The translations under genes were made by a program, and so were the position numbers. A model generated the notes under the pieces. That model saw only the letters and a program-made list of their open reading frames with translations, did no database searches and was not told where the DNA came from. A stretch of DNA of 64,000 bases from CBDUEF01 sp018063485 (GTDB taxonomy: Bacteria; Pseudomonadota; Alphaproteobacteria; Rhodobacterales; Rhodobacteraceae). Where the stretch lies: assembly GCA_037045435.1 (NCBI GenBank), contig JBAOID010000039.1, forward strand, positions 62,001-126,000. The letters are read 5' to 3'. Numbering within the stretch: the stretch's first letter is position 1; every line of letters begins with the position of its first letter. Below are positions 17,049-26,555 of this stretch, piece after piece.

Positions 17049-18654
17049 ATGTGGGATTATACAAAGCTGGTAGTATTCGGAGTGACTGCGGTTCTTGCCG
17101 CTATCGCCTCGAACTACGCGCATGACCTGCCGTATATGGCGAGCGCGATCATCGTGATGTTGGCGGCTTCGATCGCCTTTGTCTACGAGTTGCGCCATGT
17201 GGGCGAAATCCGGGTTCACCCGGCGGATGAATATATGGACGGCGTCATTCGTGCCGGTGTGATTGCCACCGCCTTTTGGGGCGTGGTGGGCTTTCTGATC
17301 GGGGTGACAATCGCCTTTCAATTGGCCTTTCCATGGTTGAACATTGATCATGTAATGGGCACGATGAACTTTGGGCGCCTGCGCCCCTTGCACACCTCGG
17401 CGGTGATTTTTGCCTTTTGTGGCAATGCTTTGATCATGTCGAGCTTTTACGTCGTGCAGCGCACCTGCGCCACGCGGCTTTGGGGCGGCAATCTGGCATG
17501 GTTCGTGTTCTGGGGTTGGCAGTTGATGATCGTGCTGGCGGCAACCACTTATGTTTTGGGTGGCACACAGTCGCGCGAATATGCTGAAACCGTCTGGTTT
17601 ATCGACATCTGGATCACCGTGGTTTGGGTGGCCTATCTGTTGGTGTTCCTTGGCACGCTATGGAACCGCAAAGAACCGCACATCTATGTGGCCAACTGGT
17701 TCTATCTGTCGTTCATCGTGACCATCGCGATGCTGCATGTGGTGAACAACCTGGCCATTCCGGTTTCGATCTTTTCATCGCAATCGGTGTCGCTGTTCTC
17801 GGGTGTGCAGGATGCGATGGTGCAGTGGTGGTATGGCCATAACGCCGTGGGCTTTTTCCTGACCGCCGGTTTCCTCGGGATGATGTATTACTTTGTCCCG
17901 AAACAGATCGAACGGCCGATCTACAGCTATAAACTGTCGATCATCCACTTCTGGGCGCTGATCTTCCTTTATATCTGGGCTGGCCCGCACCACCTGCACT
18001 ACACCGCATTGCCCGATTGGGCGGCGACCTTGGGCATGGTGATGTCTATCATCCTGTGGATGCCATCCTGGGGTGGCATGATCAACGGTCTGATGACGCT
18101 TTCGGGTGCCTGGGACAAGCTGCGCACCGATCCGATCATTCGGATGATGGTGGTTTCCATCGGCTTTTACGGCATGTCCACCTTCGAAGGCCCGATGATG
18201 TCGATCAAGGCGGTGAACAGCCTGTCGCACTATACTGATTGGACCATCGGTCACGTTCATTCTGGCGCGCTTGGCTGGAACGGCATGATCACCTTTGGTG
18301 CACTCTACTATCTTACGCCGCGGCTGTGGAATCGCGAAAGCCTGTATAGTCTGAAGTTGGTTTCGTGGCACTTCTGGCTCGCGACGATCGGCATCGTGCT
18401 TTACGCAAGCTCGATGTGGGTGTCGGGCATCATGGAGGGCCTGATGTGGCGCGAAGTGGATGCGAACGGGTTCCTCGTGAACGCCTTTGCAGACTCGGTG
18501 GCCGCCAAGTTCCCGATGAACGTGGTGCGCGGCACTGGGCGGAACGCTGTTCCTGACCGGTGGACTGATCATGTGTTACAACCTGTGGATGACGGTGCGC
18601 GCGCAGCCTGCAAAAGCTGTGATCAACGCGAACAACGCCGTTCCTGCTGAATGA
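17049..18654 (+). CDS. ccoN: cbb3-type cytochrome c oxidase subunit I (frameshifted near the end)
   Basis: Catalytic subunit with low-spin haem b, haem b3 and CuB, twelve or more membrane helices. Recognisable blocks are MNFGRLRPLHTSAVIF (His ligand), the active-site helix VQWWYGHNAVGFFL, the CuB histidines in GPHHLHYTALPDW, and the haem ligands in DWTIGHVHSGALGWN. I chose Met 17049 (MWDYTKLVVFG); the frame opens at 16929 but that part overlaps the FNR box. One extra G in the GGG at 18537-18539 shifts the last 39 codons; corrected, the protein is 534 residues, ends NNAVPAE and stops at 18652-18654, just before ccoO. Confidence 0.95.
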
Positions 18655-18669
18655 CGAGGGGGCAGGAAA

Positions 18670-19400
18670 ATGGGAATTCTTGACAAACACAAGAAGATTG
18701 AAACGCATGCCACGTTGCTCTTGGCGCTGAGTTTCGTGGTGGTGTCGATCGGCGGCCTGGTAGAGATCGTGCCGCTGTTCTATCTGCAAAACACCATCGA
18801 AAAGGTGGAGGGGATGCGCCCCTACACGCCCTTGGAGCTGGCTGGCCGGGATATTTACATCCGTGAAGGGCTGCTATGTCTGCCACAGTCAGATGATCCG
18901 CCCGATGCGCGACGAGGTCGAGCGTTATGGCCATTACTCACTGGCGGCGGAGTCGATGTATGACCATCCGTTCCAATGGGGTTCCAAACGCACCGGGCCG
19001 GATCTGGCACGGGTGGGCGGGCGCTATTCCGACAGTTGGCATGTGGACCACCTGACCAATCCGCAATCGGTGGTGCCGGAATCGGTGATGCCGAAGTATA
19101 GTTTCCTGCTCGAAACGGAAATCGACGGGCGCTATACTCGCGACGTGATGGCGACGCATCAGATGGTCGGGGTGCCCTATACTTCCGAGATGTTGGATGC
19201 CGCCGTTGAAGACTACAAAGCGCAGGCCAATCCCGATGCAGATACCTGACGGGTTGCAGGCGCGCTATGGCGACAAGGTGAACGTGGCGAATTTTGACGG
19301 TCAGCCGCAACTGACCGAGATGGATGCGCTGATCGCCTATTTGCAGGTTTTGGGCACGATGGTCGATTTCTCGACCTTTACGCCCGATGCCAGCCGATAG
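18670..19400 (+). CDS. ccoO: cbb3-type cytochrome c oxidase subunit II (two frameshifts)
   Basis: Mono-haem membrane-anchored cytochrome c that passes electrons to CcoN. One N-terminal membrane helix (TLLLALSFVVVSIGGLVEIV), then the haem motif CYVCHSQM and the distal Met region PESVMPKYSFLL. An extra G at 18868-18870, just before the CxxCH motif, and an extra base at about 19244 split it into three frames. With both removed it is 242 residues, normal for CcoO, and ends LGTMVDFSTFTPDASR. The breaks fall in conserved parts, so I treat them as sequence errors. Confidence 0.93.
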
Positions 19401-19409
19401 GAGGCGGGG

Positions 19410-19631
19410 ATGGAACTTTACACCCTGCTCCGCGAATTTGCTGATAGCTGGATGTTGCTGGCGCTGTTTTTGGTGTTCATCACCGTGATCTTCTGGGCCT
19501 TTCGGCCCGGAAGCCGCAAGGCCCACGACGAAGCGGCAAATTCGATCTTTCGCCATGACAAGAAACCCGCTGCTGCGGACGAGGCGCGCCAGGGGCGCGT
19601 GGCGTCCAAGCCGCAACCCGAGGAGGCGTGA
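19410..19631 (+). CDS. ccoQ: cbb3-type cytochrome c oxidase subunit IV (CcoQ)
   Basis: 73-residue small membrane subunit that stabilises the CcoNOP core. It has one helix (WMLLALFLVFITVIFWAFRP, about residues 14-33) directly followed by the conserved RPGSRKAHDEAANSIFRHD and a charged tail. Intact, between ccoO and ccoP with gaps of 9 and 3 bases. Confidence 0.93.
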   Translation: MELYTLLREFADSWMLLALFLVFITVIFWAFRPGSRKAHDEAANSIFRHDKKPAAADEARQGRVASKPQPEEA

Positions 19632-19634
19632 ACC

Positions 19635-20527
19635 ATGTGCGCCAAGCAAGTTAAGAAGTCCGAACGCGAAGTTCCGACAACCGGCCATAGCTGGGACGGG
19701 ATTCGGGAATATGACAATCCGATGCCGCGCTGGTGGGTCTGGGTGCTTTACCTGTGCATCATCTGGGGGATCGGCTATACCATCGCCTATCCGGCATGGC
19801 CTTTGATCAACGGAGCAACGCCGGGGGTGCTGGGCTATTCGACCCGGGCAGATGTCGCGGCCGAGATCAAGCAGTTTGACGATGCCAATGCTGATATAAA
19901 GGCCAAGCTGGTGGCCGCCGATCTGACGGATATTCCCGGGGATGATACGCTGAACCAATATGCCCAGGCAGCGGGCGCCGCCGTGTTCAAGACCTGGTGC
20001 GCCCAGTGCCATGGCTCGGGGGCGGCGGGTGTGCAGGGCAAGGGCTATCCCAACCTTCTGGACAATGATTGGCTCTGGGGCGGTGATGCTGGATGATCGA
20101 TCCACACAACGATTACGCATGGTATCCGCAACACCACCGATGGCGACGCGCGCTATTCGGAAATGCCGAAATTCGGCGTGGATGGATTGCTGGAACCGGC
20201 GCAGATTGGCGAAGTGGTTGAATATGTCCTGCAAATCTCGGGGCAAGATCACGACGCGACCAAAGCCGCAACCGGTGCCACTTTGTTTGCCGACAACTGT
20301 TCCGCTTGCCATGGCCGAAGATGGCAAGGGCGACCGCGCCCAGGGTGCGCCCAATCTGACGGATGCCGTTTGGCTTTATGGTGGCGACCGCGATACCGAT
20401 CACCGCATTCCGTGACATGATGCCCGCTTTGGCGTAATGCCGTCTTGGACCGTGCCTGCGCGTCTGTCCGAGGATGAGATCCGCGCCGTGGCCGTTTACG
20501 TCCACAGCCTTGGGCGGCGGGGAATAA
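19635..20527 (+). CDS. ccoP: cbb3-type cytochrome c oxidase subunit III, di-haem (multiple frameshifts)
   Basis: Di-haem cytochrome c subunit. The start MCAKQVKKSEREVPTTGHSW leads into a membrane helix (WWVWVLYLCIIWGIGYTIAY) and two class I cytochrome domains with CAQCHGSG and CSACHGEDGKG. The second domain is scattered over frames: extra bases around 20090-20096 (creating an in-frame TGA at 20094), at about 20314, three at 20400-20435 and one in the G run at about 20512. Removing these eight bases gives a whole number of codons, 294 residues, ending VHSLGGGE, all normal for CcoP. Confidence 0.9.
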
Positions 20528-20629
20528 ACCAGATGTCGGGGCCCGGCCGCAAGGTCGGGCCTCGGCGGGCACCGGTGACTCTTCATATTCGCGCGTTTCC
20601 TGAGAGGCAGCGGTGCCCAGTTCACTGCG

Positions 20630-20657
20630 CAAGGCCGGATCACAGGGTCCGGCCTTG
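20630..20657 (+). terminator. Stem-loop after ccoP
   Basis: CAAGGCCGGA, an eight-base loop, then TCCGGCCTTG. There is no clear T run. It sits in the 291-base gap between ccoP and ccoG and could end or attenuate the ccoNOQP transcript. The rest of the gap (20528-20818) holds a second weak stem (about 20540-20563) and the FNR-like box below, and no gene that I can see. Confidence 0.5.
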
Positions 20658-20728
20658 CGGCTTTGAAGGGCCGAATGCCGCACCGCGCTGCCTTGCCGCA
20701 TGGGAAAAGCTGCATTTCGGATGTTTGA

Positions 20729-20742
20729 ATGATACGGGTCAA
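20729..20742. promoter_or_regulatory. FNR-like box upstream of ccoG
   Basis: ATGAT, four bases, GTCAA: two mismatches to the FNR consensus, one in each arm. It lies 76 bases before the ccoG start, and ccoGHIS is FNR-controlled in related bacteria, so position supports the weak match. Confidence 0.5.
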
Positions 20743-20818
20743 AGCATGGACCTGCACCGCGTCCAAGAGACGGTTTCTAACGGCCCTGATCGCCAGAGGG
20801 GCCCAAAATCGGAAAGCA

Positions 20819-22260
20819 ATGACTGTGAGTGAGTCAGATACCCCCCCGCCCAGCCTTTATGCCGCCCGCGAACCGGTTTTTCCGCGCCGGGTGAAAGGTG
20901 CCTTTCGAACACTGAAATGGTGGATCATGGCGGTGACGCTGGGGATTTACTACGTCACCCCCTTCATCCGCTGGGACCGCGGGCCAAACCTGCCGGATCA
21001 GGCGGTGTTGATCGATCATGGCCGGACGGCGCTTTTTCTTTTTCATGATCGAGATATGGCCGCATGAGTTCTATTTCATCGCCGGTTTGCTGATCATGGC
21101 CGGGTTGGGGCTGTTTTTGTTCACCTCGGCCGCCGGGCGGGTCTGGTGCGGTTATGCCTGTCCGCAAACGGTGTGGACGGATCTGTTCATTCTGGTGGAA
21201 CGCTGGATCGAGGGCGACCGCAACGCGCGGATGCGCCTGCACCGGCAGGCGTGGAATGGCGAAAAGATACGCAAGCGGGCGATCAAATGGGTGGTCTGGC
21301 TGTTGATCGGTCTGGCAACTGGCGGGGCATGGGTTTTCTATTTCACCGATGCGCCGACACTTGCCGTTGATCTGATCCGGGGCACGGCACACCCGATTGC
21401 CTATATGACAATGGCGATCCTGACGCTCTACCACGTTTTTCTTTGGCGGCTTCGCACGCGAACAGATTTGCATTTATGCCTGCCCATGGCCGCGGATTCA
21501 GGCGGCGATGGTGGATGAAGACACGCTGACCATCGGCTACCGCGATTGGCGAGGCGAGCCGCGTGGAAAGGCCACCGTCGAAGGCAACGGCGATTGCATT
21601 GATTGCATGGCCTGCGTCAACGTTTGTCCAATGGGGATTGATATCCGCGACGGTCAGCAAATGGCCTGTATCACTTGCGGCTTGTGTATTGATGCCTGCA
21701 ACGATGTGATGGACAAGATCGGCAAGCCGCGTGATCTGATCGGCTATCTGGCGCTGACCGATGAGACCCGCGAACGTGAGGGCAAGCCGCCAAAATCAGT
21801 CTGGCAGCATGTGTTCAGGCCGCGAACCATCATGTATTCCGTGCTGTGGAGCGGTATCGGCATTGCGCTGGTCGTGGCGCTGTTCTTGCGCACGGAAATC
21901 GACATCAACGTGACGCCGGTGCGCAATCCGCAATATGTGATACTGTCGGATGGTGCGATCAGGAACACCTATGATCTGCGGTTGCGCAACAAGCATGGCG
22001 AGGACCGTTGGTTTGATTTCTCGATTGCTTCGGACGCGCCGATGACCGCGACGCTGGAAGGCGAGCCGGGTCTGCGGGTGCTGGTTCCGGCCAATGAGAC
22101 CAAGACGCAAAAGCTGTATCTGGTGGCCGCAGCGGGAAGTGTGGCGGCAACCACGACGCGGACCGATCTGCGGATATGGATCGAGGATGAAGGCACCGAA
22201 CTTACCCCCGGTACCGATCGGGTGCATCATGATACCGTGTTCAATGGAAAGGCAAAGTAA
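20819..22260 (+). CDS. ccoG: cbb3 oxidase accessory ferredoxin-like protein CcoG/RdxB (two frameshifts)
   Basis: Membrane-bound iron-sulfur protein that acts in copper reduction for cbb3 assembly. It has membrane helices (WWIMAVTLGIYYVTPF; EFYFIAGLLIMAGLGLFLF) around WCGYACPQTVWTDLF, then two [4Fe-4S] motifs, CIDCMACVNVCP and CITCGLCIDACN, and a C-terminal Ig-like domain. Extra bases at about 21023 and 21432 shift the frame; corrected, the middle reads GGFAREQICIYACPWPRIQA and the protein is 479 residues. Start ATG 20819 (MTVSESD). ccoH starts directly after its stop. Confidence 0.92.
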
Positions 22261-22713
22261 ATGGCCGAACTGACAGGAAAACATGTGCTGGCCATTACGG
22301 TTTCGGCCTTTGGCGTGATCATCGCGGTTAATCTGTTGATGGCTTACAAGGCGGTTTCCACCTTTCCGGGGCTTGAGGTCGACAATTCCTATGTCGCCAG
22401 CCAGTCCTTCGATGCCGAGATGGCGGCGCAAAATGCGCTGGGCTGGACGCTGACCCATGTTTATGAAAACGGCGAGTTGCGGCTGATCTTTGCGGATAAG
22501 GACGGACTGCCGGTGGAGTTGTCATCGCTGGAGGTTCTGGTGGGCCGCACCACGGAGTCGCGTGAGGATATGCACCCGGTGTTTGCACGCGAAGCCGGGA
22601 TTTATGTGGCGAAAGAGGCGTTGAATACCGGCAAATGGATGATGCATGTCGAGGCGCGGGCCAAGGATGGCACGCTGTTTCGCCAGCGCTTGGATATGTT
22701 TGTAAAGGGCTAG
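22261..22713 (+). CDS. ccoH: cbb3 oxidase assembly protein FixH/CcoH
   Basis: 150-residue membrane protein with one N-terminal helix (LAITVSAFGVIIAVNLLMAY, about residues 10-29) and a periplasmic FixH domain with the conserved AYKAVSTFPGLEVDNSYVAS and ALGWTL. It helps early CcoN assembly. The ATG follows the ccoG stop with no gap, and ccoI begins 3 bases after its own stop, so it is in one operon. Confidence 0.94.
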   Translation: MAELTGKHVLAITVSAFGVIIAVNLLMAYKAVSTFPGLEVDNSYVASQSFDAEMAAQNALGWTLTHVYENGELRLIFADKDGLPVELSSLEVLVGRTTESREDMHPVFAREAGIYVAKEALNTGKWMMHVEARAKDGTLFRQRLDMFVKG

Positions 22714-22716
22714 ACC

Positions 22717-24915
22717 ATGTCGATCACGCAGCCACTGCAAGCCCATGAGGCCGGCGGGATGCAGGCCTGCCCGGCCTGTGCCGTGGTGCCTTCGGCACAG
22801 CGGTTGGCCGAGATGGCCGCGTTGAAGGATGTGCGGCTGGTGCTGTCTTTGCCAACGGCGCATTGCGCGGCCTGTATCGTGACGGTGGAACAGGCGGTGC
22901 AGGCGGTTGAGGGCGTGAACTCGGCCCGCGTCAATCTGACGATGAAGCGGTTGTCGGTGGACGCAGATGCGGGGGTGACGGCGGATGGGCTGATCAGCGT
23001 TCTGGCCGGGGTGGGTTATGAGGCGCATGAGCTGGACCCCGGATTGCTGAGCGCGACCGAGACCGACCGGCAGGGACGTGAGTTGTTGATGCGGCTGGGC
23101 GTGGCGTTTTTCGCCATGATGAACGTGATGCTGCTGTCGATTGCGGTCTGGGCAGGCGCGGATGGATCAACGCGCGACATGTTCCACTGGATTTCCGCGC
23201 TGATTGCGATTCCGACGGTGATCTTCTCGGGCCAGCCGTTTTTCCGTTCGGCCTGGGCCTCGTTGAAGGTTGGGCGGTTGGGCATGGATGTGCCGATCTC
23301 GTTGGCGCTGATCTTGGCAACTTCGATCTCGGTGTTCGAGACGTGGCAATCGGGTGAACACGCCTATTTCGATGCGGCTGTGATGCTGGTGTTTTTCCTT
23401 CTGGCCGGGCGCTATCTGGATCATCGCACACGAGCGGTGGCGCGGTCGGCGGCCGAGGAGTTGGCCGCACTTGAGGTGCCGCGCGCGGTGGTGCTGATGG
23501 ACGGGGCCGAGGTTGTCCGCCCGATTTCCGAGGTGATTGCGGGCGATCTGGTGCTGGTGCGTCCCGGTGGGCGGATGCCGGTGGATGGGGTGATCACGGC
23601 GGGGGCCTCTGAGGTGGACCGCTCGTTGCTGACGGGCGAAAGCCTGCCGGTTTTTGCAGGTGCAGGGATGGCGGTATCAGCCGGGGAAGTGAACCTGACC
23701 GGGCCTTTGACCCTGCTTGTGACGGCGGCGGGGCGTGATAGCAGTCTGCACCGCATGGCCGATCTGGTGGCGGTGGCCGAAAGCGCCAAGACCAGATACA
23801 CCAGCCTGGCCGAGCGCGCGGCAAGCTGGTATTCGCCGCTGGTGCATCTGCTGTCGTTCTCGGCCTTTGGGTTCTGGATGTGGAAAACCGGCGGCGATTT
23901 GCGCTTTGCGATCAATATTTCGGCCGCCGTGCTGATCATCACCTGCCCCTGCGCGCTGGGCCTTGCGGTGCCTGCAGTGGTGACGTCGGCCTCGGGGCGG
24001 TTGTTTCGCAAGGGTTTGCTGATCAAACATGGCACGGCGCTGGAGCGGCTGGCCGAGGTGGATACGGTGGTGTTCGACAAGACCGGCACCCTGACCATGG
24101 GCACGCCCGAGCCGGTGAATATGGCCGATCATTCGGCGCAGGATATTGCGCTGGCAGCGGCGCTGGCGGCAGGGTCTTCGCATCCTTTGGCACGGGCTTT
24201 GGTGGCGGCCGCGCGAGGGGTCACGCCGCTGGAGGTGAGTGACTTGCGCGAAGTGCCGGGATACGGCGTCGAGGCAATATGGCAGGGCAAAACGGTGCGG
24301 CTGGGCCGGGCCGATTGGTGCGGTGCCACGGCCTTGGATATCACCGCAACCTATCTCGCCCGTGACGGTGTGGCGCTGGCTTTTGGCTTTGCTGACCGCT
24401 TGCGTCCCGGCGCGATTGAGGCGGTGAAGGCGATCAAGGCTCAAGGGCGCGATATCAGGTTGATTTCCGGTGATGTGGCGGGCGCGGTTGCCGCGCTGGC
24501 CAAGCGTTTGGGGATCGAGGATTGGACGGCGGGGGCGTTGCCCGCCGAGAAGGCCGCTGCGGTGGCGGCGTTGAGCGAGGCGGGTCACCGGGTTTTGATG
24601 GTGGGCGATGGGCTGAACGACACGGCGGCGTTGGCGCGGGCGCATGTATCCATTTCCCCGGCGACAGCGCTTGATGCGGCGCGGGTGGCGTCGGATATCG
24701 TGCTTTTGGGGCAGGACATGGCCCCGATTGGCGATGCTTTGCGGATTGCCGGGCAGACCAAGCGGCGGATTTTACAGAATTTCGGGATTTCGGCGCTGTA
24801 TAATGTGGTTGCAGTGCCGCTGGCCTTGGCCGGGTTCGCCACGCCCTTGGCGGCGGCGCTGGCGATGTCACTGTCGTCGATCACGGTATCCCTGAACGCG
24901 CTGAGGCTGAAGTAA
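22717..24915 (+). CDS. ccoI: Copper-type P1B ATPase for cbb3 oxidase maturation (CcoI)
   Basis: 732-residue heavy-metal-translocating P-type ATPase that exports Cu(I) to the periplasm for the CuB site. There is an N-terminal CPAC pair (about residue 19) and an HMA domain with HCAACIVTVEQA (about 48-59), a membrane metal site CPCALG (about 410), the phosphorylation site DKTGTLTMG (about 452) and the hinge GDGLNDTAALARA (about 630). Full length and intact. ccoS overlaps its stop. Confidence 0.95.
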   Translation: MSITQPLQAHEAGGMQACPACAVVPSAQRLAEMAALKDVRLVLSLPTAHCAACIVTVEQAVQAVEGVNSARVNLTMKRLSVDADAGVTADGLISVLAGVGYEAHELDPGLLSATETDRQGRELLMRLGVAFFAMMNVMLLSIAVWAGADGSTRDMFHWISALIAIPTVIFSGQPFFRSAWASLKVGRLGMDVPISLALILATSISVFETWQSGEHAYFDAAVMLVFFLLAGRYLDHRTRAVARSAAEELAALEVPRAVVLMDGAEVVRPISEVIAGDLVLVRPGGRMPVDGVITAGASEVDRSLLTGESLPVFAGAGMAVSAGEVNLTGPLTLLVTAAGRDSSLHRMADLVAVAESAKTRYTSLAERAASWYSPLVHLLSFSAFGFWMWKTGGDLRFAINISAAVLIITCPCALGLAVPAVVTSASGRLFRKGLLIKHGTALERLAEVDTVVFDKTGTLTMGTPEPVNMADHSAQDIALAAALAAGSSHPLARALVAAARGVTPLEVSDLREVPGYGVEAIWQGKTVRLGRADWCGATALDITATYLARDGVALAFGFADRLRPGAIEAVKAIKAQGRDIRLISGDVAGAVAALAKRLGIEDWTAGALPAEKAAAVAALSEAGHRVLMVGDGLNDTAALARAHVSISPATALDAARVASDIVLLGQDMAPIGDALRIAGQTKRRILQNFGISALYNVVAVPLALAGFATPLAAALAMSLSSITVSLNALRLK

Positions 24916-25070
24916 TGGAGATTCTGACAATCCTGATCCCGGTCTCGCTGTTTCTCAGCGCGGTGGGGCTGGTGGCGTTTTTCTGGGCGATGAAATCGCG
25001 GCAGTTTGATGACCCAAAGGGCGATGCCAACCGGATATTGACCAAGGAATTTGACGACAGGCCGAAGTAG
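24915..25070 (+). CDS. ccoS: cbb3 oxidase maturation protein CcoS
   Basis: 51-residue protein starting at ATG 24915, whose A is the last base of the ccoI stop codon (TAATG). One membrane helix (LTILIPVSLFLSAVGLVAFF) is followed by the conserved WAMKSRQFDDPKGDANRI and a short acidic tail. CcoS is needed for haem and copper insertion into cbb3 oxidase. Last gene of ccoGHIS. Confidence 0.93.
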   Translation: MEILTILIPVSLFLSAVGLVAFFWAMKSRQFDDPKGDANRILTKEFDDRPK

Positions 25071-25073
25071 CGA

Positions 25074-25625
25074 TCAGGCGCGGCCTGCTGTCGGCGACAG
25101 TAACAGCGGATCAATCCCCATCGAGCGCAGCGCCTTGATCCATTTGCTGCCGTCATCTTCGGAAAACACCAATGCCGCCTCGGGATCAGCGGTTAACCAG
25201 TCATTGCGAGCGATTTCGGCTTCGAGTTGGCCACTGCCCCACCCCGAATAGCCCAAGGCCAAAAGCGCGCGATCCGGGCCGCGCTCATTCGCCAGGGCTT
25301 CCAGAACGTCGAGCGTCGCGGTCATGCCAAAGCCTGCCGCAAGGTTTTGGGTGGACGGCCCGCCGATATAGTCATCCGAATGCAGCACGAAGCCTCGGCC
25401 ACGCTCAACCGGGCCGCCGAAATGCACCCGGATATCGCGCCCCCGGGGTGAGGCGATGTCAAGTTGATCCAGCAGTTTTGCAAAGCTGAGATCGGGGATG
25501 ATCTTGTTGACGATCAACCCCATCGCGCCATCCTCGCTATGGGCACAGATCAGAATCACCGCATGTTCAAAGCGCGGATCCTGTAATCCGGGCATGGCGA
25601 GCAGAAGTTTTCCGGTAAGATTCAT
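25074..25625 (-). CDS. YqgE/AlgH family protein
   Basis: 183-residue protein of the UPF0301/AlgH family (DUF179). Typical blocks are GKLLLAMPGLQDPRFEHAVI, GAMGLIVNK, FGGPVERGRGFVLHS and LGYSGWGSGQLE. AlgH was linked to alginate regulation in Pseudomonas, but a general molecular role is not settled. I took Met MNLTGKLLL (25625) as start, which matches the family; the 20 residues upstream do not. Convergent with ccoS, 3 bases from it. Confidence 0.93.
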   Translation of the reverse strand: MNLTGKLLLAMPGLQDPRFEHAVILICAHSEDGAMGLIVNKIIPDLSFAKLLDQLDIASPRGRDIRVHFGGPVERGRGFVLHSDDYIGGPSTQNLAAGFGMTATLDVLEALANERGPDRALLALGYSGWGSGQLEAEIARNDWLTADPEAALVFSEDDGSKWIKALRSMGIDPLLLSPTAGRA

Positions 25626-25754
25626 CGACTCTTTCCTTGGCCTTGGATATGTGCTCAATTTGGGGCTGTGGCGGCCAAGTCTCAAGGGGGATCATTGCAG
25701 ACCTCTCGCCAGAACGTGATTTCCTATTGCGGGCATCTTGGGTATCTTGACGCC

Positions 25755-26555
25755 ATGAGATATCGCTTCACATCCTTGGCCGTGATCATGGGTCTGTCTT
25801 CTGGCCCCGCCTTGGCCGAAATTCCTTCAAATGTGGTGAGCGGCGAGGTTCTGCCCGGCTGGCAGATGAAAAACGGGCATCACATGGCGGGGTTGAGCCT
25901 TACATTGGCACCGCAGTGGAAAACCTATTGGCGCGCGCCGGGGCAGGCGGGAATACCGCCGTTGTTCGATTGGTCGGATTCGCAGAATGTGGCCTCGGTG
26001 CGGGTGCATTGGCCCAGTCCGGTGGTGTTTCATACCAACGGGTTGCAGACGGTTGGCTATCACGACGGCGTGGTTTTGCCGCTGGAGGTGGTGCCACGCG
26101 ATGCGCGCAAGCCGGTGCATCTGCGGGCGCGGGTCGATATGGGTGTGTGCAAGGATGTGTGCATGCCCTTTGTGCTGGATGTGGCGGCTGATCTGGCCGC
26201 GCCCGGTGCGCCTGACGGGCGGATCAAGGCGGCGTTGAAGGCGCAACCGAGTTCCGGTGCCGAGGCGGGACTGACGGCGATGTCCTGCGTGGTGGACCCG
26301 ATTGAGGATGGGGTGCGGATCACGGCGACCATGGCCCTGCCCATGCGCGGCGAGGAAACCGTGGTATTCGAAGCATCTGACCCTTCGATCTGGATCGGCG
26401 AGGCTGAAACCTCGCGCAAGGGAGACCAGCTGATCTCAGTCACCGAAATGGTTGCAGATTCGGGGCAGCCCTTCGCGCTGGACCGCTCGGGCGTGAAGGT
26501 TTCGGTGCTGGGTGCCGGGAAGTCGGTTGAAATATCCGGCTGCCCTGCGCCTTAG
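25755..26555 (+). CDS. Periplasmic DsbD N-terminal-domain-like protein
   Basis: 266-residue exported protein. Signal peptide MRYRFTSLAVIMGLSSGPALA, then an Ig-like DsbD alpha-type domain with CKDVCMPFVLDV, where a Cys pair (CxxxC) takes the place of the DsbD-alpha active site. Stand-alone forms are common in alphaproteobacteria and are thought to receive electrons for periplasmic disulfide reduction; the partner is not in this window. The frame starts at 25668, but the signal peptide sets the start at 25755. The 3' end overlaps the convergent glycosylase gene by 4 bases. Confidence 0.84.
   Translation: MRYRFTSLAVIMGLSSGPALAEIPSNVVSGEVLPGWQMKNGHHMAGLSLTLAPQWKTYWRAPGQAGIPPLFDWSDSQNVASVRVHWPSPVVFHTNGLQTVGYHDGVVLPLEVVPRDARKPVHLRARVDMGVCKDVCMPFVLDVAADLAAPGAPDGRIKAALKAQPSSGAEAGLTAMSCVVDPIEDGVRITATMALPMRGEETVVFEASDPSIWIGEAETSRKGDQLISVTEMVADSGQPFALDRSGVKVSVLGAGKSVEISGCPAP

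Noticed and set aside
20090..20527. Programmed frameshifting or stop read-through in ccoP
   Set aside because: Eight separate extra bases in one gene and matching extra bases in unrelated genes fit sequence errors; no slippery site with a pseudoknot is seen.
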